Assembly: GCA_016806145.1 (NCBI GenBank)
Contig: CP063166.1
Span: 2,604,001-2,668,000, forward strand
Origin: Variovorax paradoxus
GTDB lineage: Bacteria; Pseudomonadota; Gammaproteobacteria; Burkholderiales; Burkholderiaceae_C
Reading direction: 5' to 3'
Length of the DNA: 64,000 bases
Shown: positions 25,316-32,983 of the stretch, piece by piece
Layout of the letters: each line of letters starts with the position of its first letter
Position numbering within the stretch: position 1 is the stretch's first letter
Notes under the pieces: model-generated
What the model was told of the DNA's origin: nothing
Database searches by the model: none
What the model saw: the letters and a program-made list of their open reading frames with translations, nothing else
Program-made: the position numbers and the translations under genes

Positions 25316-25564
25316 CTACTCATCGTCAACACCGTCGGTTGCCCATCCACGCTCGCTGACATACGACTTCACGTCGCCAAAACTGGCGTCCGTGACATGA
25401 AACAAGTAGGCAAAAGCAAGGAGTGACCCACACCTCAAATAGAGTTTCTCAGCGTCCCGCTCTACCTCAAGAGGAAGAAGATTAAGCCCGCGAACTGAGT
25501 GTTCGGGCGGCATCGGGCGCCCAAGTACTTGTTCGATACGCAGATGGGTCTCAGCGAAGGCCAT
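25316..25564 (-). CDS. Small hypothetical protein
   Basis: The product has 82 residues from the ATG at 25564, chosen because it leaves a short gap to the divergent gene at 25643. It is acidic at the C-terminus (ERGWATDGVDDE) and has a central pattern LPLEVERDAEKLYLRCGSLL followed by AFAYLFHVTDASF. I recognise no family. No strong ribosome site is visible. Confidence 0.45.
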   Translation of the reverse strand: MAFAETHLRIEQVLGRPMPPEHSVRGLNLLPLEVERDAEKLYLRCGSLLAFAYLFHVTDASFGDVKSYVSERGWATDGVDDE

Positions 25565-25642
25565 CTCTGTTCGTTGAAGGAAGGAGCAGAAATAATACTG
25601 GCCCGTCACGCGGAATGCCCGACCGCTTACCATTCACCTTCC

Positions 25643-26008
25643 ATGAGCGGCTCGTTTTTCTTTGGACAACACACGGTTCTCGTATCGAATCGGCGGCTGA
25701 CAACGCTCGTTGAGTTCGCTCTCTCCACTGCCAACGACCAAGCCACAACGGACGAATCACGGGCATTCGTCGATCGTTTCGACAAATTCCAGGCCGACAC
25801 ATTCTTCCCAGGCATCGACATCGACCTGGAAGAAATTTTCATCTCGCCGTCGGAGCGACGATTCTGGGCGAGCGCCTTCGCTGAACTAGCTAAGCGGATA
25901 GAACAGCGACGAATCGGTAGTCCCGATCAGCACGATTGGCGCCAGGAAGCCGCAGATCAGGCGGCGCGGATTGCTCGGATGCTGGTCTCCAATCAAGACG
26001 AAGGCTGA
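25643..26008 (+). CDS. Small hypothetical protein
   Basis: The product has 121 residues from the ATG at 25643. Features are an aromatic start (MSGSFFFGQHTVLVSNRRL), an acidic central segment (FFPGIDIDLEEIFISPSERR) and a helical tail (FWASAFAELAKRIEQRRIG; DQAARIARMLV). I recognise no family; size and acidity resemble immunity proteins. It is divergent from the 82-residue gene. No clear ribosome site is visible, so the start is uncertain. Confidence 0.5.
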   Translation: MSGSFFFGQHTVLVSNRRLTTLVEFALSTANDQATTDESRAFVDRFDKFQADTFFPGIDIDLEEIFISPSERRFWASAFAELAKRIEQRRIGSPDQHDWRQEAADQAARIARMLVSNQDEG

Positions 26009-26160
26009 CAAGACCGGCTCCTGCAGGGAGCTTCTTGGCAACGATCTCTGCAGGGCGTCAAGATGTCTTCGCTGGACGCTTACAAAAATGGGTCTGCTCA
26101 GTCCTTCAATCTGCGTTAGACCTGCCGCTCGTCGCCGGCGCAATTAAGTTTGGCGAAAAA

Positions 26161-26784
26161 CTAGGTGGTGTTGAATGCGTATTGCTCGGAGATCGGGACT
26201 GGACGTCGAGAGCTACTCTGCGTCGAACCCTGCTCGGTATGGAGGAAAGGGTAGAAATTGAAGCACTGGTCCCCAGTTAGGTTACTCACTTCATGCTCCC
26301 ATCCGGTCCAGCGCAACTGATCATAAAAGGCGTGAAGACGTTTGGAAAATGCCCATTGCGTGAATGCGGCATGACCAACTCCAAGGTTTTCCCACTCGAG
26401 CGTATCCGGTGCAAGGTAGTACATGACCCCTTGGTCGTCACCGAAAGCACCGCCGTTGATCGCGAAGAATCCGCCGACCGCATCGTCTGCTACAAGGCAG
26501 AACCCGTTCGACCGTCCTACGTTCCAAGCCGCTATGTTGCGAGTCAACCTCTGGTGACCTGAGCCGAGCATCCTTAGCCACCCCCGGTCTATCAAAATGC
26601 CGCCAGTGCCATACGCAATGGCGCCAAGCACAGATCGAGTGGTCACTTGAAGTTCAACAAGGATTTCGCCATTGCTTGTGGAAGGCGGCAATATTTCTAC
26701 TGGGAGTTCGGCCTCCCGAGCCCATCGCTCAACGAACGCCATTGCTGGCTCTTGGACTTCCAGCAATTCATGTAGCGGACGCAT
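26161..26784 (-). CDS. DUF2625 family protein
   Basis: The product has 207 residues, with GAGGAA before the ATG. It shows the family pattern throughout: MRPLHELL start, LQVTTRSVLGAIAYGTGGIL, IDRGWLRMLGSG, VADDAVGGFFAINGGAFGDD, YYLAPDTLEWENLG and DQCFNFYPFLHTEQG. The family is sometimes annotated as YjbM-like or of unknown function. It resembles SUKH/Knr4-type proteins in its recurring YYLAPD and W-rich segments; that likeness is my inference. No toxin gene is adjacent. Confidence 0.85.
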   Translation of the reverse strand: MRPLHELLEVQEPAMAFVERWAREAELPVEILPPSTSNGEILVELQVTTRSVLGAIAYGTGGILIDRGWLRMLGSGHQRLTRNIAAWNVGRSNGFCLVADDAVGGFFAINGGAFGDDQGVMYYLAPDTLEWENLGVGHAAFTQWAFSKRLHAFYDQLRWTGWEHEVSNLTGDQCFNFYPFLHTEQGSTQSSSRRPVPISEQYAFNTT

Positions 26785-27033
26785 TCACGTGTTCCTCAGA
26801 GTCCGGCTATGGCCGATAGCGGAAGTCTAGCCGTGTGCGTCTTCCTTCGGTCAAGAGGGGATGGCCGGCCGTTTACAAAATTCCCCGCGACTCAGCGGCG
26901 CTGGTATCGCCCAAGCCGCCGACAGGTGAAGGTGCACTGACGTCAAGGCGTTGCGATGAATTTCGCTGGCGTATCGTGCGCCCTGGGCCGGACGGGCTGT
27001 GAGGTTACAGTCGCTGCCATCGGAGGGGCAGCG

Positions 27034-27678
27034 ATGGTCAAGATCTCGAGAATTGCGGCAATTTCTTTCTTCGCCCTTGCGTGCGCAAGTAGCATGGTGG
27101 CGTTCGCGGAGTCCGAGCTTCTGCCCAGGGACATCGGGCGTGGCGTTCACATTTCGGTGCCGCGCGAATGGCATTCGCAACGTGCTCTGGTTGAAATGGA
27201 AGAGCGCATTCGATCGGTCGATGTAGGAAAGCCGGGGATTGCGGGAAAGATTGGCGAGCAGGTGAAAACCAAGGCGGTGCTGCTGGCAGTCGGGCAATTC
27301 GAGGACCGGACCTCGCCACAGATCAAAGTGACCAGCCAGCAGCCCCCGACCATTACCCGGGACTATATCGCTGGTGCTACGGACGAGTCACTGAAGGCCC
27401 TCGCCCCTCGCATGGAAGACCATCTGAAGGAGTACGTACGTCACTTGGGCAATACGCTAATCTCGGTGACTCCAATGCGGGTCGTCATGTTTGGTGGCCA
27501 GCGTGCCCTCGCGAGCGAGTCGGTGCGGACATCGAAGTACGGAAACGTAGTTCAGCGCCAATACATCGTCGCAACGCCGACGCAGACCCTGCTCTTCACC
27601 ATGGTGTTCCAAGAGGCTGAAGCGGCGACGCAGCGGCCATTGTTTCAGCGGGTGGAGCAATCCGTGCGGGTGGACTGA
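27034..27678 (+). CDS. Secreted hypothetical protein
   Basis: The product has 214 residues from the ATG at 27034, which is preceded by GGAGGGG. The signal peptide ends in SSMVAFAES. The mature part has VHISVPREWHSQRALVEME near the start and VMFGGQRALASESVRTS with TPTQTLLFTMVFQEAEAA late. That order resembles PsbP/DUF1795-like lipoprotein domains, but I am not certain. It is probably periplasmic. No neighbouring gene explains its role. Confidence 0.65.
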   Translation: MVKISRIAAISFFALACASSMVAFAESELLPRDIGRGVHISVPREWHSQRALVEMEERIRSVDVGKPGIAGKIGEQVKTKAVLLAVGQFEDRTSPQIKVTSQQPPTITRDYIAGATDESLKALAPRMEDHLKEYVRHLGNTLISVTPMRVVMFGGQRALASESVRTSKYGNVVQRQYIVATPTQTLLFTMVFQEAEAATQRPLFQRVEQSVRVD

Positions 27679-28088
27679 GGGCCCAGATCGGACGACCTTC
27701 ATCGCCGGCTCAGTGACTCCGCAACCTGTCTCGGGTTCGCCAGGGAACGCTATCGTCTTTGCCTGAAAGGGCCAACGGAAGTCGGTGCTGCGAAGATGAT
27801 CCTCGTGAGCAACGCAAACAACAGCCCCGCCGATTGCCTTGCGCGCTACGAGTCTATCGGCGGCCGACCTGGGCACTTGTTCGGAGCCGCTGCAGGACGT
27901 CGCGCAAGAGCCTCTCCCAGAGTGCATTCTCCCGGCGCCTGCGTTGGGGAGCACGGAGCGGGCGGTCCATGTCGCGATCGCAGCGATCTCCACGGCGGCG
28001 TGGTGCTGGCATGGTGCGGGTGTACTGGCGAGAATCGCGAACATGGCCCGCGCGCTGTAAGGTACTCGGCCCACTGCCCACGGAGAAC
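27679..28088. other. Intergenic, no supported gene
   Basis: The 410 bases between the secreted protein and the GNAT gene contain only overlapping frames of biased composition. I see no ribosome site, domain pattern, repeat or terminator that I would defend. Confidence 0.5.
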
Positions 28089-28544
28089 ATGAAAACCCGC
28101 AAGCTCCTCGAAGCCGACCTGCCAGCGTTGCTCGATCTCTACAAGCACCTTCACGCGACGGACGACCCGCTTCCCGCCCCGCTTGTCGTCGATGCGATCT
28201 GGCAGGAGATCCTGGCAAGTCGTCAGTTCCACTATTTCGGTGGATTCGAGGGCACCGAGCTGGTCTCCAGCTGCAACCTGACCGTGATCCCCAACCTCAC
28301 GCGCGGTTGCAGGCCCTACGGCGTGATAGAGAACGTGGTGACGCATGCGGCGTACCGCGGCAGGGGCTATGCGAAAGCCTTGTTGGCCGAAGCGCTCGAC
28401 ACGGCCTGGTCCTTGGGCTGCTACAAGGTGATGCTGATGACCGGTCGCAAGGATGAGGCGACGTTGAAGTTCTACGAATCGGCCGGTTTCGATCGGCATG
28501 GAAAGCAGGCCTTCATCGCAAAGCCCCCAGCGGAGGCTGCCTAG
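28089..28544 (+). CDS. GNAT family N-acetyltransferase
   Basis: The product has 151 residues, with GGAGA just before the ATG. The acetyl-CoA motif is VVTHAAYRGRGYAKALLAEA (RGRGYA as the Q/RxxGxG/A loop). Motif B is YKVMLMTGRKDEATLKFYES. The substrate is unknown. It is adjacent to a convergent SDR gene. Confidence 0.9.
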   Translation: MKTRKLLEADLPALLDLYKHLHATDDPLPAPLVVDAIWQEILASRQFHYFGGFEGTELVSSCNLTVIPNLTRGCRPYGVIENVVTHAAYRGRGYAKALLAEALDTAWSLGCYKVMLMTGRKDEATLKFYESAGFDRHGKQAFIAKPPAEAA

Positions 28545-28593
28545 TCTTCTCACGCAAAGTGCCGGTGGCCATCGCAGGTGTCCGCGACCCCAC

Positions 28594-29355
28594 CTAGGTC
28601 AGATTCAATCCGCCGTCCGACAGCAGCACTTCGCCAGTGAGGTAGTCCGAGGCAACCAGCATCGCAACAGCGTGCGCAATGTCGTCCGGGCTTGCGGCCC
28701 GGTGCATGGGCGCACGCTCGCGCCACAGCTCCTGTGCGGCAGTCCAGTCGGCGGTGAGCGGCGTGTCGACCAGACCTGGTGCGACGGCGTTGACGCGAAT
28801 GTCCGGCCCCAAGGACAGTGCGAGCAGGCGGGTCATGTGATTGAGCGCGGCCTTGGTGACTGCATAGGGAATGGATGCACCCTTCGGGCGAACGCCCGCA
28901 TGTGAGCTGATGTTGACGACGCAGCCCGCTCGACGGCGCAAGGCGGCGCCGCGCAGGGCCGATTCGGCCAACGTGATGATATGGAAGGGCGCCACGACAT
29001 TGACTTCGTGGAGTTCATGCCACACCGCGGAAGTGGCGGCGGCAAGGTCCGCATGCGGAATAACTTTGCTGATGCCTGCGTTGTTGACCAGCACGTCCAA
29101 CTGGCCCCACGCGGCGATCGCTTCGCTGACGAGCCGCACCCTGTCTGCTTCCAGGGCAAGGTCGGCTTGAACGTAGATGGCCTGCTTCATCTCGGCTGCC
29201 ATTGCGCGACCTGTCTCCGCGGAACTTCGAGAGTGAAGGACCACGGCGTAGCCCGCCTGGCTCAACCTTCGCGCTATGGCGGCACCGATGCCGGAAGTGG
29301 ACCCCGTGACCAATGCGACACGGAGCGTGGGATCGATTGTCGGATTGACGTTCAT
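28594..29355 (-). CDS. SDR family oxidoreductase
   Basis: The product has 253 residues. The classical SDR signature is complete: TGSTSGIG for NAD(P) binding, NNAG, Ser in NISSHAGV, the YAVTK catalytic pair, and the C-terminal SDYLTGEVLLSDGGLNL. It is likely a 3-oxoacyl-ACP-reductase-like alcohol dehydrogenase of unknown substrate. Its start is 9 bases from the MFS transporter stop, so both genes form one operon on the minus strand. Confidence 0.92.
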   Translation of the reverse strand: MNVNPTIDPTLRVALVTGSTSGIGAAIARRLSQAGYAVVLHSRSSAETGRAMAAEMKQAIYVQADLALEADRVRLVSEAIAAWGQLDVLVNNAGISKVIPHADLAAATSAVWHELHEVNVVAPFHIITLAESALRGAALRRRAGCVVNISSHAGVRPKGASIPYAVTKAALNHMTRLLALSLGPDIRVNAVAPGLVDTPLTADWTAAQELWRERAPMHRAASPDDIAHAVAMLVASDYLTGEVLLSDGGLNLT

Positions 29356-29364
29356 CTGAAAACC

Positions 29365-30576
29365 TCAGTCTGGTTGCGATCGAATGCGCTGCTGCTGCTG
29401 CCGCTCCGAACGAGCGATGAACACGGCGATGCCCAAGGAGAGTAGCGACGTCGTCGACATCGCCGCGAGCAGGGCGTTGCGTGGATGGGACTCGTCGACG
29501 AACAGCCCGGCCGCAAAGGCAGTGGCGCCAGCGCCGATGGCCGTCATGGCCGAAGCCAGGCCCAGCGCGGTGCCGGCGAAGCCCGCGTGGATCGACAGCA
29601 CGCGGCTGTTGGCCGTGGGCATTGTCAATCCGTTGCCGAGTCCCACGCACACGCAGGGGCCGAAGAACGCGAGCGGATGAGCAAACCCCAGCACTGCCAA
29701 CGCCACGCCCACCAGCATGCCTGCGCAGGTCAGCAGTCGCCCGGCAATGATGAACTGGATCGGCTGCCACCGCCGTCCGCAGCGCGCGACCGTGTAGCTT
29801 CCGATGATGAAGCCCGCGGGCACCAGTCCCATGTAGGCGCCCACCATCGCCGCGGAGGTTCCATAGGTCTGCATGGCGACGGCAGGCGCGCCGCCGATGA
29901 AGACGTAGAGGGTGCCGATGGAAGAGGCCATGCAGAGCCCATAGGCCCAGAGCTGCGCGGAGCGAAGCAGTTGGCCGTACCCGTCGAGCTGTTTCGACAT
30001 CGTCGTGGAGCGATGGTGGTGGGTCTCCGGCAGGTAGCGCAGGGCCAGGCATAGCGCCGCGGTTCCCATGAGCGCGAAGGCGGCGAAGTTCGCGCGCCAG
30101 CCCAGCCAGCTGTCGAAAATGCCACCTACGGTGGGGCCGAGCATCGGGGCTATCGCCCAGGCGGACGAGACATAGCCGATCTGGCTGACCATGCCTTCGC
30201 CCGCCGTGTCCCGGATCGCGGCCAGCGACATGGCGTATCCGGCAATGGCGGTGCCCTGGAGCAGCCTGCAGGCCAGGAACACTTCGATGCTGCGCGCGAA
30301 GAGGCATCCGATCGAGCCGATCACGAAGACGAGCAGCGCGACCAGCAGAACGGGCTTGCGCCCGAACCTGTCGGACAGCGCGCCGGCGATCAGGTGCGTC
30401 AATGCGGTGACGACGGCGTACCCGGCCACGGCGATGTTGACCGTCGCGAACTCGGCGTCGAACTCCCTTGCGATGCTCGGCAGCGAAGGAACGAACATGT
30501 TCAGCGGCAGAACGCCGAACGCCGACAGGGCAATCAGCAGCCAGAGGGGCGGGGCGTTTCGATGATGAGGGGGCAC
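29365..30576 (-). CDS. MFS drug efflux transporter, Bcr/CflA type
   Basis: I prefer the GTG at 30576 because AAGGAG lies six bases before it; this gives 403 residues, the usual length. ATGs at 30597 and 30630 would add short tails. Twelve hydrophobic segments can be traced. The Bcr/CflA pattern includes LPLNMFVPSLPSIAREFDAE, GALSDRFGRKPVLL (motif A), RLLQGTAIAGYAM and SSAWAIAPMLGPTVGG (motif C). It is a predicted inner-membrane proton-driven exporter, co-transcribed with the SDR gene. Confidence 0.9.
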   Translation of the reverse strand: MPPHHRNAPPLWLLIALSAFGVLPLNMFVPSLPSIAREFDAEFATVNIAVAGYAVVTALTHLIAGALSDRFGRKPVLLVALLVFVIGSIGCLFARSIEVFLACRLLQGTAIAGYAMSLAAIRDTAGEGMVSQIGYVSSAWAIAPMLGPTVGGIFDSWLGWRANFAAFALMGTAALCLALRYLPETHHHRSTTMSKQLDGYGQLLRSAQLWAYGLCMASSIGTLYVFIGGAPAVAMQTYGTSAAMVGAYMGLVPAGFIIGSYTVARCGRRWQPIQFIIAGRLLTCAGMLVGVALAVLGFAHPLAFFGPCVCVGLGNGLTMPTANSRVLSIHAGFAGTALGLASAMTAIGAGATAFAAGLFVDESHPRNALLAAMSTTSLLSLGIAVFIARSERQQQQRIRSQPD

Positions 30577-30806
30577 GGGCAACTCCTTTGCGCGCATTCC
30601 TCTTGCGGGGATGCGGTGACCTGACAACAAGAGCCATCCGTCGAGGATGGGTACGTGGTGGCTCTCGTCGGGTCAACATGAGCTGGGGTTCATCGGGCCT
30701 TTGGGGCTGGATGATGGTGCGTGCGACTTGCAGCGCGGCGAGTTTGTGGGCTCGGCGAAGGGGACTTTACATCAGCGCGACGGAACCGCATCGGTGCAAA
30801 GACTGA

Positions 30807-31496
30807 TCAGCAAGCTTGAATGGAGCGCTGGCGAATGCCGAACATGCCGGCGCGCACCTCGGTGCATATCCGCCGGCCGACCTTATAGCTCGAAAGGGAG
30901 TCCGCGGGGACTACCAGTTCCACCTTGCTTCCTTCGATCGATGCAACCACGACGTGGCGCCATGGCTTCGTTGACGTGTATGTGCTGGAGACGACTCCTC
31001 GCTCGACGTAGCCATGCGCTGGGAGGGTCAGCGCGTTCAAGTGAAGCAAGATGGCTGGTCCCAGGGCCATGCCGATTCCTGCCGCGATCAAGAACGACGC
31101 CCGCCGGACGATGACCCACAGGAACAATGCGTACGGCAAGCCCACGAGCAAGCCGAGGAAGATCGCTTTGGAAATGTCGTCCGTGCTCGTATCCAAAACG
31201 GCGCGCCAGACCAGCGCAGCCGTCAGGCAGGACAACGGCTCGGTCATGTTGATCCTGGCCTTGTCCGTAAAACCTCCGTCGCCTTTCAAACGGAAATAGT
31301 CGTTCGCGAAAAGTGGTGCGACGGTGATGCAAAGGAGCGTGGCATAGGCCGTGGAGATCGCCACCCAGTAAGGGCGTGGGCGTGCCACCAACCATATGAA
31401 GATGGCAACGATCGCCAGCGCACCGTAGAACTTGACGCGTCGACCGAAAGGGCCGAGCGTGGGGTTGAGTTCTGGGAGGGCGAGGCCGCGTTTCAT
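30807..31496 (-). CDS. Polytopic membrane protein of unknown function
   Basis: The product has 229 residues. About five hydrophobic segments are visible (ALAIVAIFIWLV; WVAISTAYATLLCITVAPLF; LSCLTAALVWRAVL; AIFLGLLVGLPYALFLWVIV; FLIAAGIGMALGPAILL). A soluble C-terminal tail of about 60 residues follows, with SIEGSKVELVVPADSLSSYK. I recognise no family. It lies apart from its neighbours and has no clear ribosome site. Confidence 0.6.
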   Translation of the reverse strand: MKRGLALPELNPTLGPFGRRVKFYGALAIVAIFIWLVARPRPYWVAISTAYATLLCITVAPLFANDYFRLKGDGGFTDKARINMTEPLSCLTAALVWRAVLDTSTDDISKAIFLGLLVGLPYALFLWVIVRRASFLIAAGIGMALGPAILLHLNALTLPAHGYVERGVVSSTYTSTKPWRHVVVASIEGSKVELVVPADSLSSYKVGRRICTEVRAGMFGIRQRSIQAC

Positions 31497-31545
31497 GGTT
31501 TCGGGGCACGGAGTAAATGTCTTGTGTGCCGAGTTTCTGGTCAGG

Positions 31546-31869
31546 CTAGTCCCGCCTGATCGACCGTACCAGCAGCTCGGCTGGCCACATCGAAAAGTGT
31601 CCACATCCACCGAACTTCGGGTCCGGTGCCCGCAAGATGCCAGAGACAACGACCCTCTTTCCTGACCAACGAATCAGCATCCCTTCGTCCATTGCGGGCG
31701 TTTCGTCGTCCACTTCCAGCCATAGCGTGGAACGTTCGCCTCGTTCGGCTACGGCGGTGGATTCGAGGGATCGATTCTCGAATCTCCAGGCCAGGAGTCC
31801 GATGACCTTGACCAACTCGCCACCGAAGGCCGACAGTCGTTCGAGGGTTTCGTTGACCGTGACCATCAT
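31546..31869 (-). CDS. Small hypothetical protein
   Basis: The product has 107 residues from ATG 31869 (a second ATG follows directly). It is a compact soluble protein with a beta-rich pattern (STLWLEVDDETPAMDEGMLI; KRVVVSGILRAPDPKF) and ends in a basic tail. I recognise no family. Its ATG overlaps the stop of the zinc-ribbon membrane gene as ATGATG/TGA, so the two are translationally coupled. Confidence 0.6.
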   Translation of the reverse strand: MMVTVNETLERLSAFGGELVKVIGLLAWRFENRSLESTAVAERGERSTLWLEVDDETPAMDEGMLIRWSGKRVVVSGILRAPDPKFGGCGHFSMWPAELLVRSIRRD

Positions 31870-32288
31870 TGCTCGTCCGCCTTGGCCTGCTTCGTGGCCA
31901 CACCTTCTTCTGTCTCCAAGCGAAAGCTCACGCCGCACTTGAGGCATTTATTTGGGTTGAGGGCGACGTATTGGGAGGCTTCTACCTGATACGTTATGAG
32001 TGACGCACGCGTTGCCATTGGAGTCGCGCCGCAGCGGGGGCACTTGTACCTGAACATCCTGACAAGCGCGTACAGCACAAGCGTGAAGGATGGAATCGCA
32101 AGGAGTTCTGGTGGCGGTTTCAGCTTGAACACATTCAACACAATCGCGGCAACGATGCTAAAGAGAAGAATCAATCCGAACGCAACAAGAATGTGCCGCC
32201 GCCGATTCCGGAAGTCTCGATATTCATCCGGCGACAGCGGACCCAGAGTGCGCAGGTCCTTGCGTGGGTGATGGCGGCGACGAATCAT
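31866..32288 (-). CDS. Zinc-ribbon membrane protein
   Basis: The product has 140 residues. Two hydrophobic segments (ILVAFGLILLFSIVAAIVLN; LLAIPSFTLVLYALVRMF) precede a zinc ribbon with CPRCGATP and CLKCGVSF. The N-terminus is basic (MIRRRHHPRKDLRTLG). Membrane-anchored zinc ribbons of this size are of unknown function. It is the upstream half of a coupled pair with the 107-residue protein. Confidence 0.65.
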   Translation of the reverse strand: MIRRRHHPRKDLRTLGPLSPDEYRDFRNRRRHILVAFGLILLFSIVAAIVLNVFKLKPPPELLAIPSFTLVLYALVRMFRYKCPRCGATPMATRASLITYQVEASQYVALNPNKCLKCGVSFRLETEEGVATKQAKADEQ

Positions 32289-32480
32289 GACGTGGCTGGT
32301 TCAACGAGAAGGCGGTGCAGGTATACCAGTTTCGCGGTGAGCCCAGTCCCGCAAATGCGGCGCCTTGCCACAGCGAGCGATGGCCGGCGTTGCGGCGTCT
32401 ACACAACGCTTCCGTTGCTGCGTCGCGATGCCGGTGTTAGCCTCCGTATCCCAAAAATTGACCCGTTGCAATGCGGCTCG

Positions 32481-32594
32481 ATGATCGACCGCATGAAAAC
32501 CATGAAGCAGTTCCCGACCACCCAACACGCACCGAAGACCCGCGAAGCCGCGGCCGTCTCGCTGCGCGCTGAATTCGCAGAACTGCTTTCCTAG
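32481..32594 (+). CDS. Short ORF in the tuf leader, unit 1
   Basis: A 37-codon frame starts at ATG 32481 (later ATGs at 32493 and 32502) and ends MKQFPTTQHAPKTREAAAV with SLRAEFAELLS. A TTGACC hexamer lies at 32458. It is followed by TAGAGC, a GGAGGCTCGGCCTCC hairpin and a terminator. The layout of short ORF plus terminator is repeated in unit 2. Whether the peptide is made is unknown. Confidence 0.4.
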   Translation: MIDRMKTMKQFPTTQHAPKTREAAAVSLRAEFAELLS

Positions 32595-32635
32595 AGCCTT
32601 TCCCACCTGGAGGCTCGGCCTCCGTGTTCCACAAG

Positions 32636-32672
32636 ACCCGGTAGGCCTCGAGCCACCGGGTTTTTTGTTTTT
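32636..32672 (+). terminator. Rho-independent terminator 1 in the tuf leader
   Basis: The stem is ACCCGGT (32636-32642) pairing with ACCGGGT (32655-32661), with a loop that itself holds the GGCCTCGAGCC partial palindrome. TTTTTTGTTTTTT follows. It lies upstream of the tuf gene. Confidence 0.8.
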
Positions 32673-32698
32673 TGCCTGCCCCTTTTGGAGATCCGGAC

Positions 32699-32785
32699 AT
32701 GAGCCTCGAACGAGAACGTCTTCCTTCCGCCGCATTCGCTGCCGGCGCGGCGTCGTGCGTCGAATCCGTGGAGTGGTTCGTGTAG
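32699..32785 (+). CDS. Short ORF in the tuf leader, unit 2
   Basis: A 28-codon frame starts at ATG 32699 with a good GGAG site eight bases upstream and reads MSLERERLPSAAFAAG, then AASCVESVEWFV. The stop is again followed by AGC, a CCAGG-N8-CCTGG-type hairpin and a strong terminator. It could be a leader peptide or the coding part of a small RNA. Confidence 0.45.
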   Translation: MSLERERLPSAAFAAGAASCVESVEWFV

Positions 32786-32838
32786 AGCTTCCAGGTCCTC
32801 GTGTGCCTGGAGGTCCATCCTTCAGGCCGAAATGAAAG

Positions 32839-32872
32839 CCTGTCGGGTGGCCCACCCCGGCAGGTTTTTTTT
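32839..32872 (+). terminator. Rho-independent terminator 2 in the tuf leader
   Basis: CCTGTCGGGTGG pairs with CCACCCCGGCAGG across a tight loop, and eight T follow (32865-32872). It stands about 110 bases before the tuf start, so tuf needs read-through, anti-termination or a promoter in 32873-32983. Confidence 0.85.
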
Positions 32873-32983
32873 CGCCCGCATGGCGGGCATCGCGAGTTTG
32901 GTGCGCGCGCACCGACAACCCGCCGAGCGCTTCGCCTGGCCAGCGGATCGCATCGGCTTTCAACTCTGAAACTGGAGAAAGAA

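Noticed and set aside
26851..27297. Minus-strand frame opposite the secreted protein at 27034
   Set aside because: The plus strand has GGAGGGG and a signal peptide; the minus frame has neither.
21572..28088. A complete prophage, integrative element or toxin-immunity locus
   Set aside because: No integrase, att-like tRNA repeat, phage structural gene or large toxin gene is present.
27846..28553. Minus-strand frame opposite the GNAT gene
   Set aside because: The acetyltransferase motifs are on the plus strand and this frame is a complement artefact.
32594..32670. Possible tRNA before tuf, by analogy with tufB loci
   Set aside because: The segment folds as a terminator. No acceptor/TPsiC arms or CCA-like end were found.
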